The position numbers and the translations under genes are program-made. Below, in pieces: positions 1-9,865 of a DNA stretch of 64,000 nucleotides; positions within the stretch are counted from its first letter, which is position 1, and each line of letters begins with the position of its first letter. Where the stretch lies: NCBI RefSeq assembly GCF_000380185.1, contig NZ_KB904753.1:1-64000 (forward strand), written 5' to 3'. The notes beneath the pieces are model-generated. The model was given only the letters and a program-made list of their open reading frames with translations. It had not been told where the DNA came from and did no database searches. Origin of the DNA: Thiofilum flexile DSM 14609 (GTDB taxonomy: Bacteria; Pseudomonadota; Gammaproteobacteria; Thiotrichales; Thiotrichaceae).

Positions 1-141
1 TAATAGGATCTCGGGCAGCGGATAGATCACTTTGGCGAGTTGGCGCGGATCGCGTAGGCTTGCCAGATGTTCCATCAGACGGCTTACGGCATTGGCAGGA
101 GGTGGGCATTGGGTAGGGGGGATAGGAGGAGTGTTTGGCAT
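1..141 (-). CDS. ISAs1-family transposase, N-terminal part (runs off the left edge)
   Basis: Read on the minus strand from the ATG at 141, the frame is open for 47 codons to the window edge. The translation contains LMEHLASLRDPR followed by KVIYPLPEILL. This matches the N-terminal transposase-associated domain of ISAs1/H-repeat elements, whose consensus is a Leu-rich helix, a DPR motif, then a YPL..ILL stretch. Only the N-terminus is present, so the DDE catalytic residues cannot be checked. About 70 bp separate the start codon from the inferred element end at 211, which is normal for this family. The gene faces away from nnrS, so the rest of the element lies left of the window. Confidence 0.7.
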   Translation of the reverse strand, partial: MPNTPPIPPTQCPPPANAVSRLMEHLASLRDPRQLAKVIYPLPEILL

Positions 142-211
142 CTTGACGGCTCTCGGAGTAAAAGCCTTACTTATCCTCTATTTATATAGCAGGGTTCAAG
201 CGATTGCCCTG
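1..211 (-). mobile_element. End of an ISAs1-like insertion sequence inserted in nnrS
   Basis: The nnrS reading frame is normal down to about 212 and then becomes meaningless. At that point the minus strand reads CAGGGCAATCGCTTGAACCC, and this family typically starts with CAGGG. The transposase start lies just inside. The boundary at 211 is an inference from the loss of nnrS similarity plus the CAGGG end. The other end and the target duplication are outside the window. Confidence 0.6.
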
Positions 212-550
212 TAAACCAGTAAAGGGTAAGAGACGAGCAATGAACCATAGGCCGAACAAACCTGCCAAACTATAGCCATGTAGGGTGGGTAAGCCCGTCC
301 AGTTTTTAACAGCCGTTAATAAAAACCCAGCAATTACCGCCAAGGCATAGGCAAACACCATTTCATGCGCATGCCATAACATCGGGGGATAAGTAGCAGG
401 GAGACCTACCCATTGGAAGTTATACAAAGCGACCCATGCCAAAGTGCCAAAAACAGCAAACAGGCTTGCCGCCAAAAAGAAAGGGCGGAAGCCTAGTTGA
501 AATAACGCAAAGCGCGGGGGCGTGTCAGTGGGATCAGTAATTTGTAACAT
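212..550 (-). pseudogene. nnrS: nnrS 5' fragment, truncated by an insertion sequence
   Basis: NnrS is a multi-spanning haem-copper membrane protein tied to nitric oxide and denitrification stress. The fragment starts at ATG 550 and keeps the family signatures LGFRPFF, WHAHEM and GFLLTAVKNWTG, with about three membrane segments. Intact NnrS is roughly 400 residues; here about 113 remain. After LLPFTGL the frame runs into the IS end and stops at 182. An upstream TTG at 574 is in frame, but the ATG gives the normal family N-terminus. It lies downstream of the nar operon on the same strand and fits a nitrate/NO theme. It is probably non-functional. Confidence 0.75.
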
Positions 551-657
551 AATATTTCGTGAACCAAGCCTCAAAATAGATCACAAAGATTTATAAAACC
601 CACCATACTCGTTCAGCCCCTTTAGTGCCAACATAAAAAACCTATTATTTAGGGCGT

Positions 658-1461
658 CTATGAGCTGCAGGCAGGCGTAAATGTGATGCCTTCAATACCA
701 ATAGCCAGCCCCAATGTTTGTAAATATTGCGCTAATGCCCGTCGTGTCACTTGCTCATGTAAATATACCCGAATACGCGCGGCAACGAGTTCATAGTCCA
801 AGGACTTACCTTCTTCGCGTTGATCTACCCGCACCACATGAAACCCAAAGCGGGTTTCTATGGGCTGATTATGTAAACCTACAGGCAGTCGCCATACTTG
901 ACGCTCAAACTCTGCCACCGTTTGCCCTAGTGACAATTGCCCAAGGCTGCCTCCTTGCCCTGAAGAGGGACAAGCGGAATATTGCCGAGCGAGTGTTGTG
1001 AAACTTGCCGGATCAGCTTGCAATTGTCGCAGTAATTGCTCTGCTAGTTGGCGTTGTTGATCGCGTTGCACCATATCATCAGGGGCTGCAGGTAGCAGAA
1101 TATGACTCACCGCTAACAATACTGGAGTTTGGAAACGTTGCCGATTGTTTTGGAAATAGTGAAAACACTGCGCCTCTGTTGGATCAGGTGCTTGCAGCTC
1201 CCTTTCCAACAGTAGGGCAGTGCGTTCTTCCTCACTAGCGGCTTCAATGTGTAAGGCAACAGCCCGTTGTGCTAATAGCTCACGAATGACCAGACTAGTG
1301 GTCGCTGCCTGCCAGGCTTCTTCCATTTGTTCGGCTGGATGATATTGCAACTCCTGTGCAATGGTTGCTTCCGTTAAAATACGTGAGCCAACCCGCACCT
1401 CTGGCCTTCCCAATGTGGGAGGGGTAGGCTCAGAGTGAGGGCGATATATCCCAATATCCAT
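658..1461 (-). CDS. PpiC-type peptidyl-prolyl cis-trans isomerase (NifM-like) of the nar operon
   Basis: This 267-residue protein has an N-terminal helical part and a parvulin (rotamase) domain at about residues 110-215. The parvulin signatures are VSHILL, ARQYSACPSSGQGGSLG and FGFHVVRV. No signal peptide is seen, so it is probably cytoplasmic. Its start lies 3 bp after narI on the same strand. A PpiC/NifM-like gene directly after narI is also known in Pseudomonas aeruginosa. From that position it likely helps fold or mature the nitrate reductase, but the client is not shown by the sequence. NifM itself works on nitrogenase iron protein, and no nif genes are present here. Confidence 0.8.
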   Translation of the reverse strand: MDIGIYRPHSEPTPPTLGRPEVRVGSRILTEATIAQELQYHPAEQMEEAWQAATTSLVIRELLAQRAVALHIEAASEEERTALLLERELQAPDPTEAQCFHYFQNNRQRFQTPVLLAVSHILLPAAPDDMVQRDQQRQLAEQLLRQLQADPASFTTLARQYSACPSSGQGGSLGQLSLGQTVAEFERQVWRLPVGLHNQPIETRFGFHVVRVDQREEGKSLDYELVAARIRVYLHEQVTRRALAQYLQTLGLAIGIEGITFTPACSS

Positions 1462-1464
1462 TAC

Positions 1465-2142
1465 TTAACCCCTTGCCCGTACAATCTGATAACGACGATT
1501 CACATATTGCAGCGGAACGCTCCAAATATGTACTAAGCGAGTAAAGGGGAAGAGCAGGAAAATGGTTAAACCTAGGACAATATGCAGCTTAAAAATAATC
1601 CCCACATCGGCTAAATGAGCAGCGGCACCCCCTTTAAAAAACACAATGGCTTGCGCCCATTCGGCGAGTTTTAGCATATTGCTACCATCTAAATGGCCTA
1701 AGGTCGGAATAATAGTCAGTAAGCCAAGGGTCACTTGTACTAGCAAAATACCAATAATGACCAGATCCATCGTCGAGCCTGTTGCCCGTACTCGTGGGTC
1801 GTTCATGCGGCGCAGGAATAACAGTAGTGCGCCATACCAACAGGCTATACCGGCAATACCCCCCACCATAATGGCTAGGACTTGTTTGGTGCCTGCCGAC
1901 ATAAAGGGTTCATAGACCCAATGCGGGGTCAGTAAACCTACTAGATGTCCAAAGAAAATCACCAAAATACCCACATGGAATAAATTGCTGGCTTTACGCA
2001 TATGGGTTTTATTTAGCATTTGGCTAGAGCCTGCCCGCCATGTGTATTGTGCATGGTCGTAACGTAGCCAACTGCCGAGCAGAAATACCGTACCTGCTAC
2101 ATAGGGGTACAGTCCAAAGAAAATTGCATCAAAATAAGACAT
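1465..2142 (-). CDS. narI: Respiratory nitrate reductase gamma subunit (cytochrome b)
   Basis: NarI anchors the NarGH complex to the inner membrane and passes electrons from quinol through two b haems. The 225-residue product has about five hydrophobic spans and starts with FDAIFFGLYPYVAGTVFLLG, typical of the family. Histidines in the second and last helices (for example FHVGILVIFFGHLVG and KLHIVLGLTIFLLFPFTRLVH) are in the positions of haem ligands. The length equals that of E. coli NarI. It begins 1 bp after narJ, so the two are translationally linked. Confidence 0.95.
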   Translation of the reverse strand: MSYFDAIFFGLYPYVAGTVFLLGSWLRYDHAQYTWRAGSSQMLNKTHMRKASNLFHVGILVIFFGHLVGLLTPHWVYEPFMSAGTKQVLAIMVGGIAGIACWYGALLLFLRRMNDPRVRATGSTMDLVIIGILLVQVTLGLLTIIPTLGHLDGSNMLKLAEWAQAIVFFKGGAAAHLADVGIIFKLHIVLGLTIFLLFPFTRLVHIWSVPLQYVNRRYQIVRARG

Positions 2143-2143
2143 A

Positions 2144-2827
2144 TCAGTTCTCCCTAAAATGTAGCGTATAGGCTTGATTAGCGGCTTGAGTGGGGCGGCA
2201 GGAGCTGCCTTTGTCTTCTACAAAGCGCACCATTTCCTCTTCCCACACCTTATCCAATGCAGCCGGGGTATCATCGCGGGATTCAATCGCTACTTTATCG
2301 CGTAATTCAGCCATATTCGGCTGAATGCCAATCATTGCGAGTAGCGCATCAAACAAGAGATGGTAAGGGCTATCACGCTCTTGTAAGCGTGCCGATAGCA
2401 GCGCGAGTATGGGGTGAATATCACCTAGACCTTGAGCAGCCTCTGCTTCAGTGCGGGTAGCGAGGTATTCGAGATAGAGCGGAATATAATCCGGCAACTC
2501 CTTAATATTTAACTCTAAGCCCGCATCACGGTATTGCTGCAGCAAATCCACCATTGCCTGTCCACGGTCGCGCGACTCACCATGTACATGTTCAAATAAC
2601 AGTAATGATAGTGAACGCCCACGATCAAAGGTGGAGACATAATCTTCCTGTGCATCCAATAAACCGCGTGCCCCTAGGCGCTGAATAAATGAAACTAGGG
2701 AACTACGTAGCGCTAGGGGCAAACGGGTCTCTTCACGCACGACCTCCATCAAGGTCGTTTGGGCGGTTAGCAGCTCAGCGCTGGGGTAGTCTAGTAAACG
2801 TGCAATGACTACAAAAATTTTGATCAT
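2144..2827 (-). CDS. narJ: Nitrate reductase assembly chaperone
   Basis: NarJ is a cytoplasmic TorD-family chaperone that holds apo-NarGH until the molybdenum cofactor is inserted and docks it to NarI. The 227-residue product is all-helical in appearance. It has the family elements LLDYPSAEL, YVSTFDRGRSLSLLLFEHVH and a DMVDLLQQY-like stretch (QAMVDLLQQYRDAGLE). The ATG overlaps the narH stop by 4 bases (ATGA), indicating coupled translation. Confidence 0.95.
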   Translation of the reverse strand: MIKIFVVIARLLDYPSAELLTAQTTLMEVVREETRLPLALRSSLVSFIQRLGARGLLDAQEDYVSTFDRGRSLSLLLFEHVHGESRDRGQAMVDLLQQYRDAGLELNIKELPDYIPLYLEYLATRTEAEAAQGLGDIHPILALLSARLQERDSPYHLLFDALLAMIGIQPNMAELRDKVAIESRDDTPAALDKVWEEEMVRFVEDKGSSCRPTQAANQAYTLHFREN

Positions 2828-4374
2828 GAGTTGACTTCCTGTTTCACGAAGTCAATTTTTTGTACCATCGTTACTGTTTGCTTACGCCCACCGAATAGGT
2901 TGACCTCATTGTTACTACTACCGCTACAACCATCTCCAAAGCTGAAACCACAACCGCCACGCTCTGGGAAGGCATCGCGGGCCAGTTCTCGGTGACTGCT
3001 GGGAATAACGTAACGGTCTTCATAATTAGCAATAGCGAGGTAACGGTACATTTCCTTGGCTTGAGCCTCGGATAAACCGACTTGCTCTAGTGCACGAGTA
3101 TCGTGAATACCCTCTACCGTTTCGGCTCGCTTATATTGACGCATAGCCATTAAGCGTTTGAGGGCTAATTTCACCGGCTCCTCATCACCTGCGGTCAATA
3201 GATTGGCTAAATAGCGCACGGGAATACGTAAGCTATCCACATCCGGTAAAACACCCTCATAGCCAATTTTGCCCGCATCAGCCGCGGACTGAATCGGAGA
3301 AAGGGGAGGCACATACCACACCATGGGTAGGGTACGGTATTCAGGGTGTAAGGGTAGAGCTAGCTTCCAATCCATTGCTAGCTTCCAGACCGGAGATTCT
3401 TGTGCGGCTTTTAACACACCGTCGGGAATACCGTCTTTTTTTGCCTGTTCAATCACTTTTGGGTCAAAGGGATCGAGGAATACCTCCAATTGTTTTTCGT
3501 ATAGATCGCGTTCATTGGGGGTGCTGGCGACCGCTTCAATTTTATCAGCGTCATAGAGCAATACCCCTAGATAACGAATCCGTCCGACACAGGTTTCAGA
3601 ACAGACGGTGGGCATGCCAGACTCAATACGCGGATAGCAGAAAATACACTTTTCAGATTTTCCAGACTTCCAGTTGTAATAAATCTTTTTGTAGGGGCAG
3701 CCGCTGACACACATACGCCAGCCTCGGCATTTGTCTTGGTCAATCAAGACAATCCCGTCTTCATCACGCTTATAAATCGCACCACTCGGACAAGAGGCGA
3801 CACACGCCGGATTCAAACAATGCTCACATAAACGCGGCAGGGTAAACATGAAAGTATTTTCAAATTCACCATAAATGTCTGCTTGAATCTGCTCGAAGTT
3901 TTTATCTTTGCGCCGATGAGAAAACTCAGTACCGAGAATTTCCTCCCAGTTTGGCCCCCATTCGATCTTGTCCATACGCTGACCTGAGATCAATGAGCGG
4001 GGGCGGGCTACTGGCTGATGCTGGCTATCCGGTGCATTGTGTAGGTGTTGATAGTCAAAATCGAAAGGCTCGTAGTAGTCATCAATTTCAGGTAAATCGG
4101 GATTGGCAAAGATATTGGCTAATATCCGAAACCTTCCACCAATACGTGGCTCAATTTTGCCATCGGCACGGCGTAACCAGCCGCCTTTCCACTTATCCTG
4201 ATTCTCCCATTCTTTGGGATAGCCGATACCGGGTTTGGTTTCGACATTATTAAACCACGCGTATTCCATGCCTTCGCGTGAAGTCCAGACATTTTTACAA
4301 GTAATCGAACAGGTATGGCAGCCGATGCACTTGTCTAAATTCAGCACCATGCCGACTTGGGAACGAATTTTCAT
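2824..4374 (-). CDS. narH: Respiratory nitrate reductase beta subunit (iron-sulfur protein)
   Basis: NarH carries three [4Fe-4S] clusters and one [3Fe-4S] cluster between NarI haems and NarG. The 516-residue product has four Cys groups: CIGCHTCSITC near residue 16, CEHCLNPACVASC, CRGWRMCVSGC and CIFCYPRIESGMPTVC. The Trp in CxxW replaces a Cys and is the hallmark of the [3Fe-4S] site of NarH. The length matches the family. It overlaps narG by 4 bases and narJ by 4 bases. Confidence 0.97.
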   Translation of the reverse strand: MKIRSQVGMVLNLDKCIGCHTCSITCKNVWTSREGMEYAWFNNVETKPGIGYPKEWENQDKWKGGWLRRADGKIEPRIGGRFRILANIFANPDLPEIDDYYEPFDFDYQHLHNAPDSQHQPVARPRSLISGQRMDKIEWGPNWEEILGTEFSHRRKDKNFEQIQADIYGEFENTFMFTLPRLCEHCLNPACVASCPSGAIYKRDEDGIVLIDQDKCRGWRMCVSGCPYKKIYYNWKSGKSEKCIFCYPRIESGMPTVCSETCVGRIRYLGVLLYDADKIEAVASTPNERDLYEKQLEVFLDPFDPKVIEQAKKDGIPDGVLKAAQESPVWKLAMDWKLALPLHPEYRTLPMVWYVPPLSPIQSAADAGKIGYEGVLPDVDSLRIPVRYLANLLTAGDEEPVKLALKRLMAMRQYKRAETVEGIHDTRALEQVGLSEAQAKEMYRYLAIANYEDRYVIPSSHRELARDAFPERGGCGFSFGDGCSGSSNNEVNLFGGRKQTVTMVQKIDFVKQEVNS

Positions 4375-7300
4375 TTTACTGCCTCCTGCTCATAGTCATT
4401 GCCTTCATTATCGAGCCATTCGACTTTGGTCATTTTGCGCACAATAACGAACTCATCACGATTAGAACCCACCGTGCCATAGTAGTTAAAGCCATAGGCT
4501 AATTGGGCATAACCGCCAATCATATGCGTGGGTTTGGGGCAAACACGGGTGACAGAGTTATGAATACCGCCCCGTTCGCCGGTAATGGCAGAGCCGGGGA
4601 CATTCACAATTTTCTCTTGAGCGTGATACATCATGACCATGCCGGGCATAACGCGCTGACTGACTACTGCACGAGCGGCTATGGCTCCATTGGTGTTGAA
4701 TAGGTCAATCCAATCATTATCGACAATACCGAGTGTTTTGGCATCGGCTTCACTCATCCATACAATCGGCCCCCCGCGTGATAGGGTGAGCATGAGTAGG
4801 TTATCAGTATAGGTTGAGTGGATACCCCATTTTTGATGCGGCGTAATCCAGTTCAAAGCCAGTTCTGGGTTGCCATTCGATTTTTGATTAAGCAGCGGCT
4901 TAATGGTTTTGGTATTAATGGGTGGACGATAGACCAGCATACTTTCACCAAAGTCACGCATCCAGTCATGATCCAGATAGAACTGTTGCCTTCCCGTCAG
5001 AGTACGCCAAGGGATTAACTCATGCACATTGGTATATCCGGCATTATAGGACACATGCTCATCTTCCAAACCGGACCAGGTAGGGCTAGAAATGATTTTG
5101 CGCGGTTGGGTAACAATGTCACGGAAGCGAATTTTCTCATCTTCTTTATAGCGTGCGAGATGAGTATGGTCGATGCCGGTGATTTTTGATAAAGCAGCCC
5201 ATGCTTTTACCGCGACTTGCCCATTGGTTTCGGGCGCTAGCGAGAGAATCATTTCCGCCGCATCAATCGCACTGTCTAGACGTGGGCGGCCTTCATTGCT
5301 GCCGCTAGTGTGCTGGTGATTGAGTTTACCGAGGAAAGCAACTTCGATGTCGGTATTCCAATTAATACCTTTACCACCATTACCCAGTTTCTCCAGTAAA
5401 GGACCAATCGAGGTAAAACGCGCATAAGTGTCGGGATAATTACGCTCAACCGCAATAAATGCGGGGGCGGTTTTACCCGGAATCAGCTCACATTCGCCTT
5501 TTTTCCAATCCTTCACACCGATCGCTTGACCGAGTTCAGCCGGAGCATCATGCAATAAGGGTAGGGTTACTAAATCGGTTTCTATGCCTAAATGACCCTC
5601 ACAGACGCGAGAAAAGGCTTTAGCAATCCCTTTGTAGATTTCCCAATCACTACGCGCTTCCCATGCAGGATCAACCGCAGCAGTCAGCGGATGGATGAAG
5701 GGGTGCATATCGGAGGTATTCAGATCATCCTTTTCATACCAAGTCGCGGTAGGTAGCACAATGTCGGAATATAAACAGGTAGTAGACATACGGAAGTCGA
5801 GGGTGACGAGTAAGTCCAGCTTGCCCTCAGGCGCGTCTTGATGCCATTTAACCTCTTGCGGTTTGCTGCTCCCCATTTCACCGAGATCTTTGCCTTGTAT
5901 ACCGTGTTTAGTACCCAGCAAATATTTGAGCATGTACTCATGCCCCTTACCTGAGGAGCCTAATAAATTTGAGCGCCACACGAATAGGTTACGCGGGAAG
6001 TTTTGTGGATTATCGGGATCTTCTGCGGCAAAGGCGATCTTGCCTGATTTAAGTCCTGCTACGGTGTACTCAACTGGACTCATGCCTGCGGCTTTGGCAG
6101 CTTTTGCGATATGTAGCGGGTTAGTATTGAGTTGTGGTGCAGAAGGTAGCCAACCCATACGCTCGGAGCGCACATTATAGTCGATCAAGTTACCGGATTG
6201 ACGCTTAGGGTTAGCTAAGGGCGAGAGGATTTCCTTGATTTCTAGCTTCTCATAGCGCCATTGACTAGCGTGATTATAAAAGAAGGAGGTCGAATTCATT
6301 TGCCGAGGAGGACGGCTCCAGTCGAGGGCAAAGGCTAACGGTAACCAGCCAGTTTGTGGGCGTAGCTTTTCTTGTCCCACATAATGCGCCCAGCCACCGC
6401 CCGATTGCCCCACACAACCACACATAGCCAGCATATTAATGAGGCCACGGTAATTCATATCCATGTGATACCAGTGGTTCATGCCCGCCCCAACGATAAT
6501 CATCGACTTACCTTTGGTCTTATCGGCAGTATCAGCAAATTCACGCGCAATGCGAATCACTTTATCGCGAGGTACACCTGTAATCGCTTCTTGCCAAGCC
6601 GGAGTATAGGGTGCATTAGCATCATCAAAGTCTTTAGCACTGTCATCATCACCCAGACCACGGTTAATACCGTAATTCGCCATATTCAGATCATAAACCG
6701 CGACTAATAAACCTTCCGAGCCATCGGCTAAGGTGACTTTGCGGGCGGGTAATTTATATTTGAGAATATCCTTAATGGTATTACCCGCAAAGTAATCACT
6801 AGGCACACCACCAAAATAAGGGACGGCTACGTCCACCACCGTATCGTGATGTTCTACTAATGAGAGGCGTAGGGTAATGTCAGTGTGAGTTTTGCCATCC
6901 TTTTGTTGCAAATTCCATTGACCGCTGCCATCCCAACGGTAGCCAATGGAGCCATTCGGGGAAATGATTTCACCGGTGGCATCATCAATCGCTACAGTTT
7001 TCCAATCGGGATTTTTCTCCTCGCCTAGACCTGAAACAAAGTCGCTAGCACGCGCAAAGCGTCCGGCTTGATAGCTGCCATCCTCACGTTTTTCTAGTAA
7101 AACAAGATTAGGCCAGTCAGTATAGCGGCGCACATAATCTGTGAAATAAGTGCTCGGCTTATCCAGATGGAATTCTTTAAGAATCACATGACCAAACGCT
7201 AGCGCTAAGGCAGCATCAGTGCCTTGCTTGGGATTTAGCCATTGATCAGCATGCTTGGCGACCTCGGCATAGTCCGGTGTAATCGCAACCGTTTTCGTAC

Positions 7301-8123
7301 CTTTATAGCGTACCTCAGTAAAGAAATGCGCATCCGGTGTACGAGTCTGTGGAATATTCGACCCCCACGCAATGATATAGCTACTGTTATACCAATCGGC
7401 AGATTCTGGTACATCGGTTTGTTCACCCCATACCATCGGCGAGGCGGGTGGTAGGTCGCAATACCAATCGTAGAAGCTCATGCACGTCCCACCAATTAAG
7501 GAGAGGTAACGGCTTCCGGCGGCATACGACACCATTGACATAGCGGGGATAGGTGAGAAACCAATCACACGATCGGGGCCGTATTGCTTGGCCGTGTACA
7601 CATTGGCGGCTGCAATCAGCTCGTTTAGCTCTTCCCAATTTGAGCGAATAAAGCCGCCCAAACCACGACGGGTTTTATAGGATTTTGCCTTGACCGGATC
7701 TTCCACAATGGAAGCCCATGCTGTGACCGGATCGGAGTTTTTAGCCTTAGCATCGCGCCATAATTCCACTAGCTGTCTACGTATCAAGGGATATTTGAGG
7801 CGGTTAGCGCTATAGGTATACCACGAATAACTAGCCCCCCGTGGGCAGCCACGCGGCTCATGATTAGGTAAGTCAGGGCGAGTACGAGGATAATCCGTTT
7901 GCTGTGTTTCCCACGTGATTAAACCGTTTTTGACATATATTTTCCAACTGCATGAGCCGGTACAGTTTACCCCATGCGTGGAGCGTACTACCTTGTCGTG
8001 TTGCCAGCGTTGACGATAGCCATTCTCCCAGTCACGATTTTCAGTGGTTGTCGCGCCGTGTTGGTCGGAAAAGGGTTGTGAGGTACGTTTAAAAAAATTC
8101 AATCGATCAATAAAGTGGCTCAT
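4371..8123 (-). CDS. narG: Respiratory nitrate reductase alpha subunit (Mo-bisMGD)
   Basis: NarG is the cytoplasmic-facing catalytic subunit reducing nitrate to nitrite. The product is 1250 residues from the ATG at 8123 (MSHFIDRLNFFKR), the standard NarG start; an in-frame TTG lies three codons upstream and is less likely. HGVNCTGSCSWK gives the His and Cys ligands of FS0. YDWYCDLPPASPMVWGEQTD holds the Mo-coordinating Asp region. The last Mo-cofactor binding lobe includes GGIHNSVTRVCP. No break is seen. A GGGAG sequence lies 12 bases before the ATG. Confidence 0.97.
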   Translation of the reverse strand: MSHFIDRLNFFKRTSQPFSDQHGATTTENRDWENGYRQRWQHDKVVRSTHGVNCTGSCSWKIYVKNGLITWETQQTDYPRTRPDLPNHEPRGCPRGASYSWYTYSANRLKYPLIRRQLVELWRDAKAKNSDPVTAWASIVEDPVKAKSYKTRRGLGGFIRSNWEELNELIAAANVYTAKQYGPDRVIGFSPIPAMSMVSYAAGSRYLSLIGGTCMSFYDWYCDLPPASPMVWGEQTDVPESADWYNSSYIIAWGSNIPQTRTPDAHFFTEVRYKGTKTVAITPDYAEVAKHADQWLNPKQGTDAALALAFGHVILKEFHLDKPSTYFTDYVRRYTDWPNLVLLEKREDGSYQAGRFARASDFVSGLGEEKNPDWKTVAIDDATGEIISPNGSIGYRWDGSGQWNLQQKDGKTHTDITLRLSLVEHHDTVVDVAVPYFGGVPSDYFAGNTIKDILKYKLPARKVTLADGSEGLLVAVYDLNMANYGINRGLGDDDSAKDFDDANAPYTPAWQEAITGVPRDKVIRIAREFADTADKTKGKSMIIVGAGMNHWYHMDMNYRGLINMLAMCGCVGQSGGGWAHYVGQEKLRPQTGWLPLAFALDWSRPPRQMNSTSFFYNHASQWRYEKLEIKEILSPLANPKRQSGNLIDYNVRSERMGWLPSAPQLNTNPLHIAKAAKAAGMSPVEYTVAGLKSGKIAFAAEDPDNPQNFPRNLFVWRSNLLGSSGKGHEYMLKYLLGTKHGIQGKDLGEMGSSKPQEVKWHQDAPEGKLDLLVTLDFRMSTTCLYSDIVLPTATWYEKDDLNTSDMHPFIHPLTAAVDPAWEARSDWEIYKGIAKAFSRVCEGHLGIETDLVTLPLLHDAPAELGQAIGVKDWKKGECELIPGKTAPAFIAVERNYPDTYARFTSIGPLLEKLGNGGKGINWNTDIEVAFLGKLNHQHTSGSNEGRPRLDSAIDAAEMILSLAPETNGQVAVKAWAALSKITGIDHTHLARYKEDEKIRFRDIVTQPRKIISSPTWSGLEDEHVSYNAGYTNVHELIPWRTLTGRQQFYLDHDWMRDFGESMLVYRPPINTKTIKPLLNQKSNGNPELALNWITPHQKWGIHSTYTDNLLMLTLSRGGPIVWMSEADAKTLGIVDNDWIDLFNTNGAIAARAVVSQRVMPGMVMMYHAQEKIVNVPGSAITGERGGIHNSVTRVCPKPTHMIGGYAQLAYGFNYYGTVGSNRDEFVIVRKMTKVEWLDNEGNDYEQEAVK

Positions 8124-8226
8124 AGCAAGCAATGCTCCCGTGTAGTGCTACAGATACCCTGAACATCAGTGGCGATCTGCGGGGTGGGGTCATAAAGTAG
8201 AGTAGTCATACATTATTTCTCCGGTA

Positions 8227-9834
8227 TTAAGGGTTTTTGATTTCGCTACCGCTACGCAGATAGAACCACCAGTTCAAAATCAGGCATAGTGCGTAGAAAA
8301 TCGCAAAACCATACATGGCATATTCAGGTGTACCGGCTTGGATTTGATTACCAATCACAACGGGGGCGATAAAAGCGCCATAGGCCGCTACAGCCGAAGT
8401 CCAGCCGAGTACAGGGCCTGCTTGAGCGCGATCAAAAATGAAGCCTATAGAGCGGAAAGTGGAACCATTACCAATGCCGCTAGCTGCGAATAACACAATG
8501 AATAAACCCAAAAAGGCAGGAAAATAGAGTTCAGGAGTAGGAGACGCATAAGCCTGCATCATCACATAGCCCACCGCCGCAGAGGCAATTACCATCACTA
8601 CAGAAACCACCTGAGTCACAATGGAGCCACCAACCTTATCTGAAATCCATCCCCCTACCGGACGAATAGCAGCACCTACAAACGGGCCAATCCACGCATA
8701 AGTAAGGGCTGAAGGAGCATTGAGGTTTTTGGTAGTATGAGTGATGACACCTGCTGCATCAGGTAAGTGCTGGAACCCGAAAATAACGGTAATAGCTAAA
8801 GGTAATGCCATAGAAAAACCAATGAATGAGCCAAAGGTGACTACATAGAGAGCCGTCATCGACCAAGTGTGTTTATTCTTAAAAATAGCAAATTGCTTGG
8901 CTACGTTTTCCTTCATGGCTCCAAACGCGGCTAAACGCATAATCAAGAGTGCCGCTAAAATATCCAGTGGAATGGCTATCCACATATTCAGCAGCCCTAG
9001 TCCAGTAGGTGCGGGTAGGTATAGATAAAGGATGGCAATCGAAGGAATGAATACCAGCGAGTAGAGATAGGTAATTTTTAGAAAGGCTACGATGGGACTA
9101 CCAGTGTCGGGTGATACTGTCTTGAGGTTATTCATCCCAAACCAGCATAAGATGGAGAGTGGTACTAGTGAAATTACCCATGCTAGACCCGCATTTTGAA
9201 TCCAAGTCGGTGTACCAGCGGCTATTTTACCAAAAATCCAACCGCTATCTTTTTGCAGGATCATGGATTCGCCACCGAGAGCGCCAAATATCCCTACAGT
9301 CATCACAAGGGGTATGACGATTTGCATCGTGGTGACACCAAAGTTACCTAAACCCGCATTAAGACCGAGTGCTGTACCTTGTAAGCGTTTAGGATAAAAC
9401 GTGCTGATATTAGACATGGAGCTAGCAAAATTACCCCCGCCCACACCTGACCAAAGAGCCATCAGTTGAAATACCCACAGCGGAGTATCAGGATGCTGGA
9501 GTACTAATCCCGTCCCTAAGGCAGGGGCTAATAACATCGCGGTAGTCAGAAAAATAGTATTGCGTCCACCCGCGAGGCGAATTAGGAACGAGGCGGGAAT
9601 ACGCATGGTAGCACCGGAAATTCCGGCAATGGCGGTGAGGGTGAATAGCTCTTCTTTGGTAAAGGGAAAACCTAGATTGAGCATCTGTACCGTAATAACG
9701 CTCCACATGCTCCAGATGGCAAACCCACACAGCAAGGCTGGAATCGACAGCCATAAATTACGATTGGCAATCTTTTTGCCAGTCTGTTCCCAGAATGTGT
9801 TATTTTCCACATCCCATTGTTGGATATCTTTCAT
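8227..9834 (-). CDS. narK: Nitrate/nitrite transporter, NarK type II
   Basis: This is an MFS transporter of the nitrate/nitrite porter family with about 12 membrane spans. The signature GGGNFASSMSNIS followed by QGTALGLNAGLGNFGV is almost that of E. coli NarK, a nitrate/nitrite exchanger. A second nitrate signature (FAASGIGNGSTFRSIGFIF) lies in the C-terminal half. The start is ATG 9834, preceded by AAGGA; a longer open frame to 9978 has no similarity and overlaps the spacer. The 535-residue length exceeds the usual 430-470 because of loops between the halves. It is 31 bp after narK1 and 103 bp before narG. Confidence 0.92.
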   Translation of the reverse strand: MKDIQQWDVENNTFWEQTGKKIANRNLWLSIPALLCGFAIWSMWSVITVQMLNLGFPFTKEELFTLTAIAGISGATMRIPASFLIRLAGGRNTIFLTTAMLLAPALGTGLVLQHPDTPLWVFQLMALWSGVGGGNFASSMSNISTFYPKRLQGTALGLNAGLGNFGVTTMQIVIPLVMTVGIFGALGGESMILQKDSGWIFGKIAAGTPTWIQNAGLAWVISLVPLSILCWFGMNNLKTVSPDTGSPIVAFLKITYLYSLVFIPSIAILYLYLPAPTGLGLLNMWIAIPLDILAALLIMRLAAFGAMKENVAKQFAIFKNKHTWSMTALYVVTFGSFIGFSMALPLAITVIFGFQHLPDAAGVITHTTKNLNAPSALTYAWIGPFVGAAIRPVGGWISDKVGGSIVTQVVSVVMVIASAAVGYVMMQAYASPTPELYFPAFLGLFIVLFAASGIGNGSTFRSIGFIFDRAQAGPVLGWTSAVAAYGAFIAPVVIGNQIQAGTPEYAMYGFAIFYALCLILNWWFYLRSGSEIKNP

Positions 9835-9865
9835 AAGAAAGTCCTTAAAATATAAATAACGCGAA

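Noticed and set aside
32-214. Plus-strand ORF at the left edge
   Set aside because: It is antisense to the ISAs1-like transposase start and has no family features.
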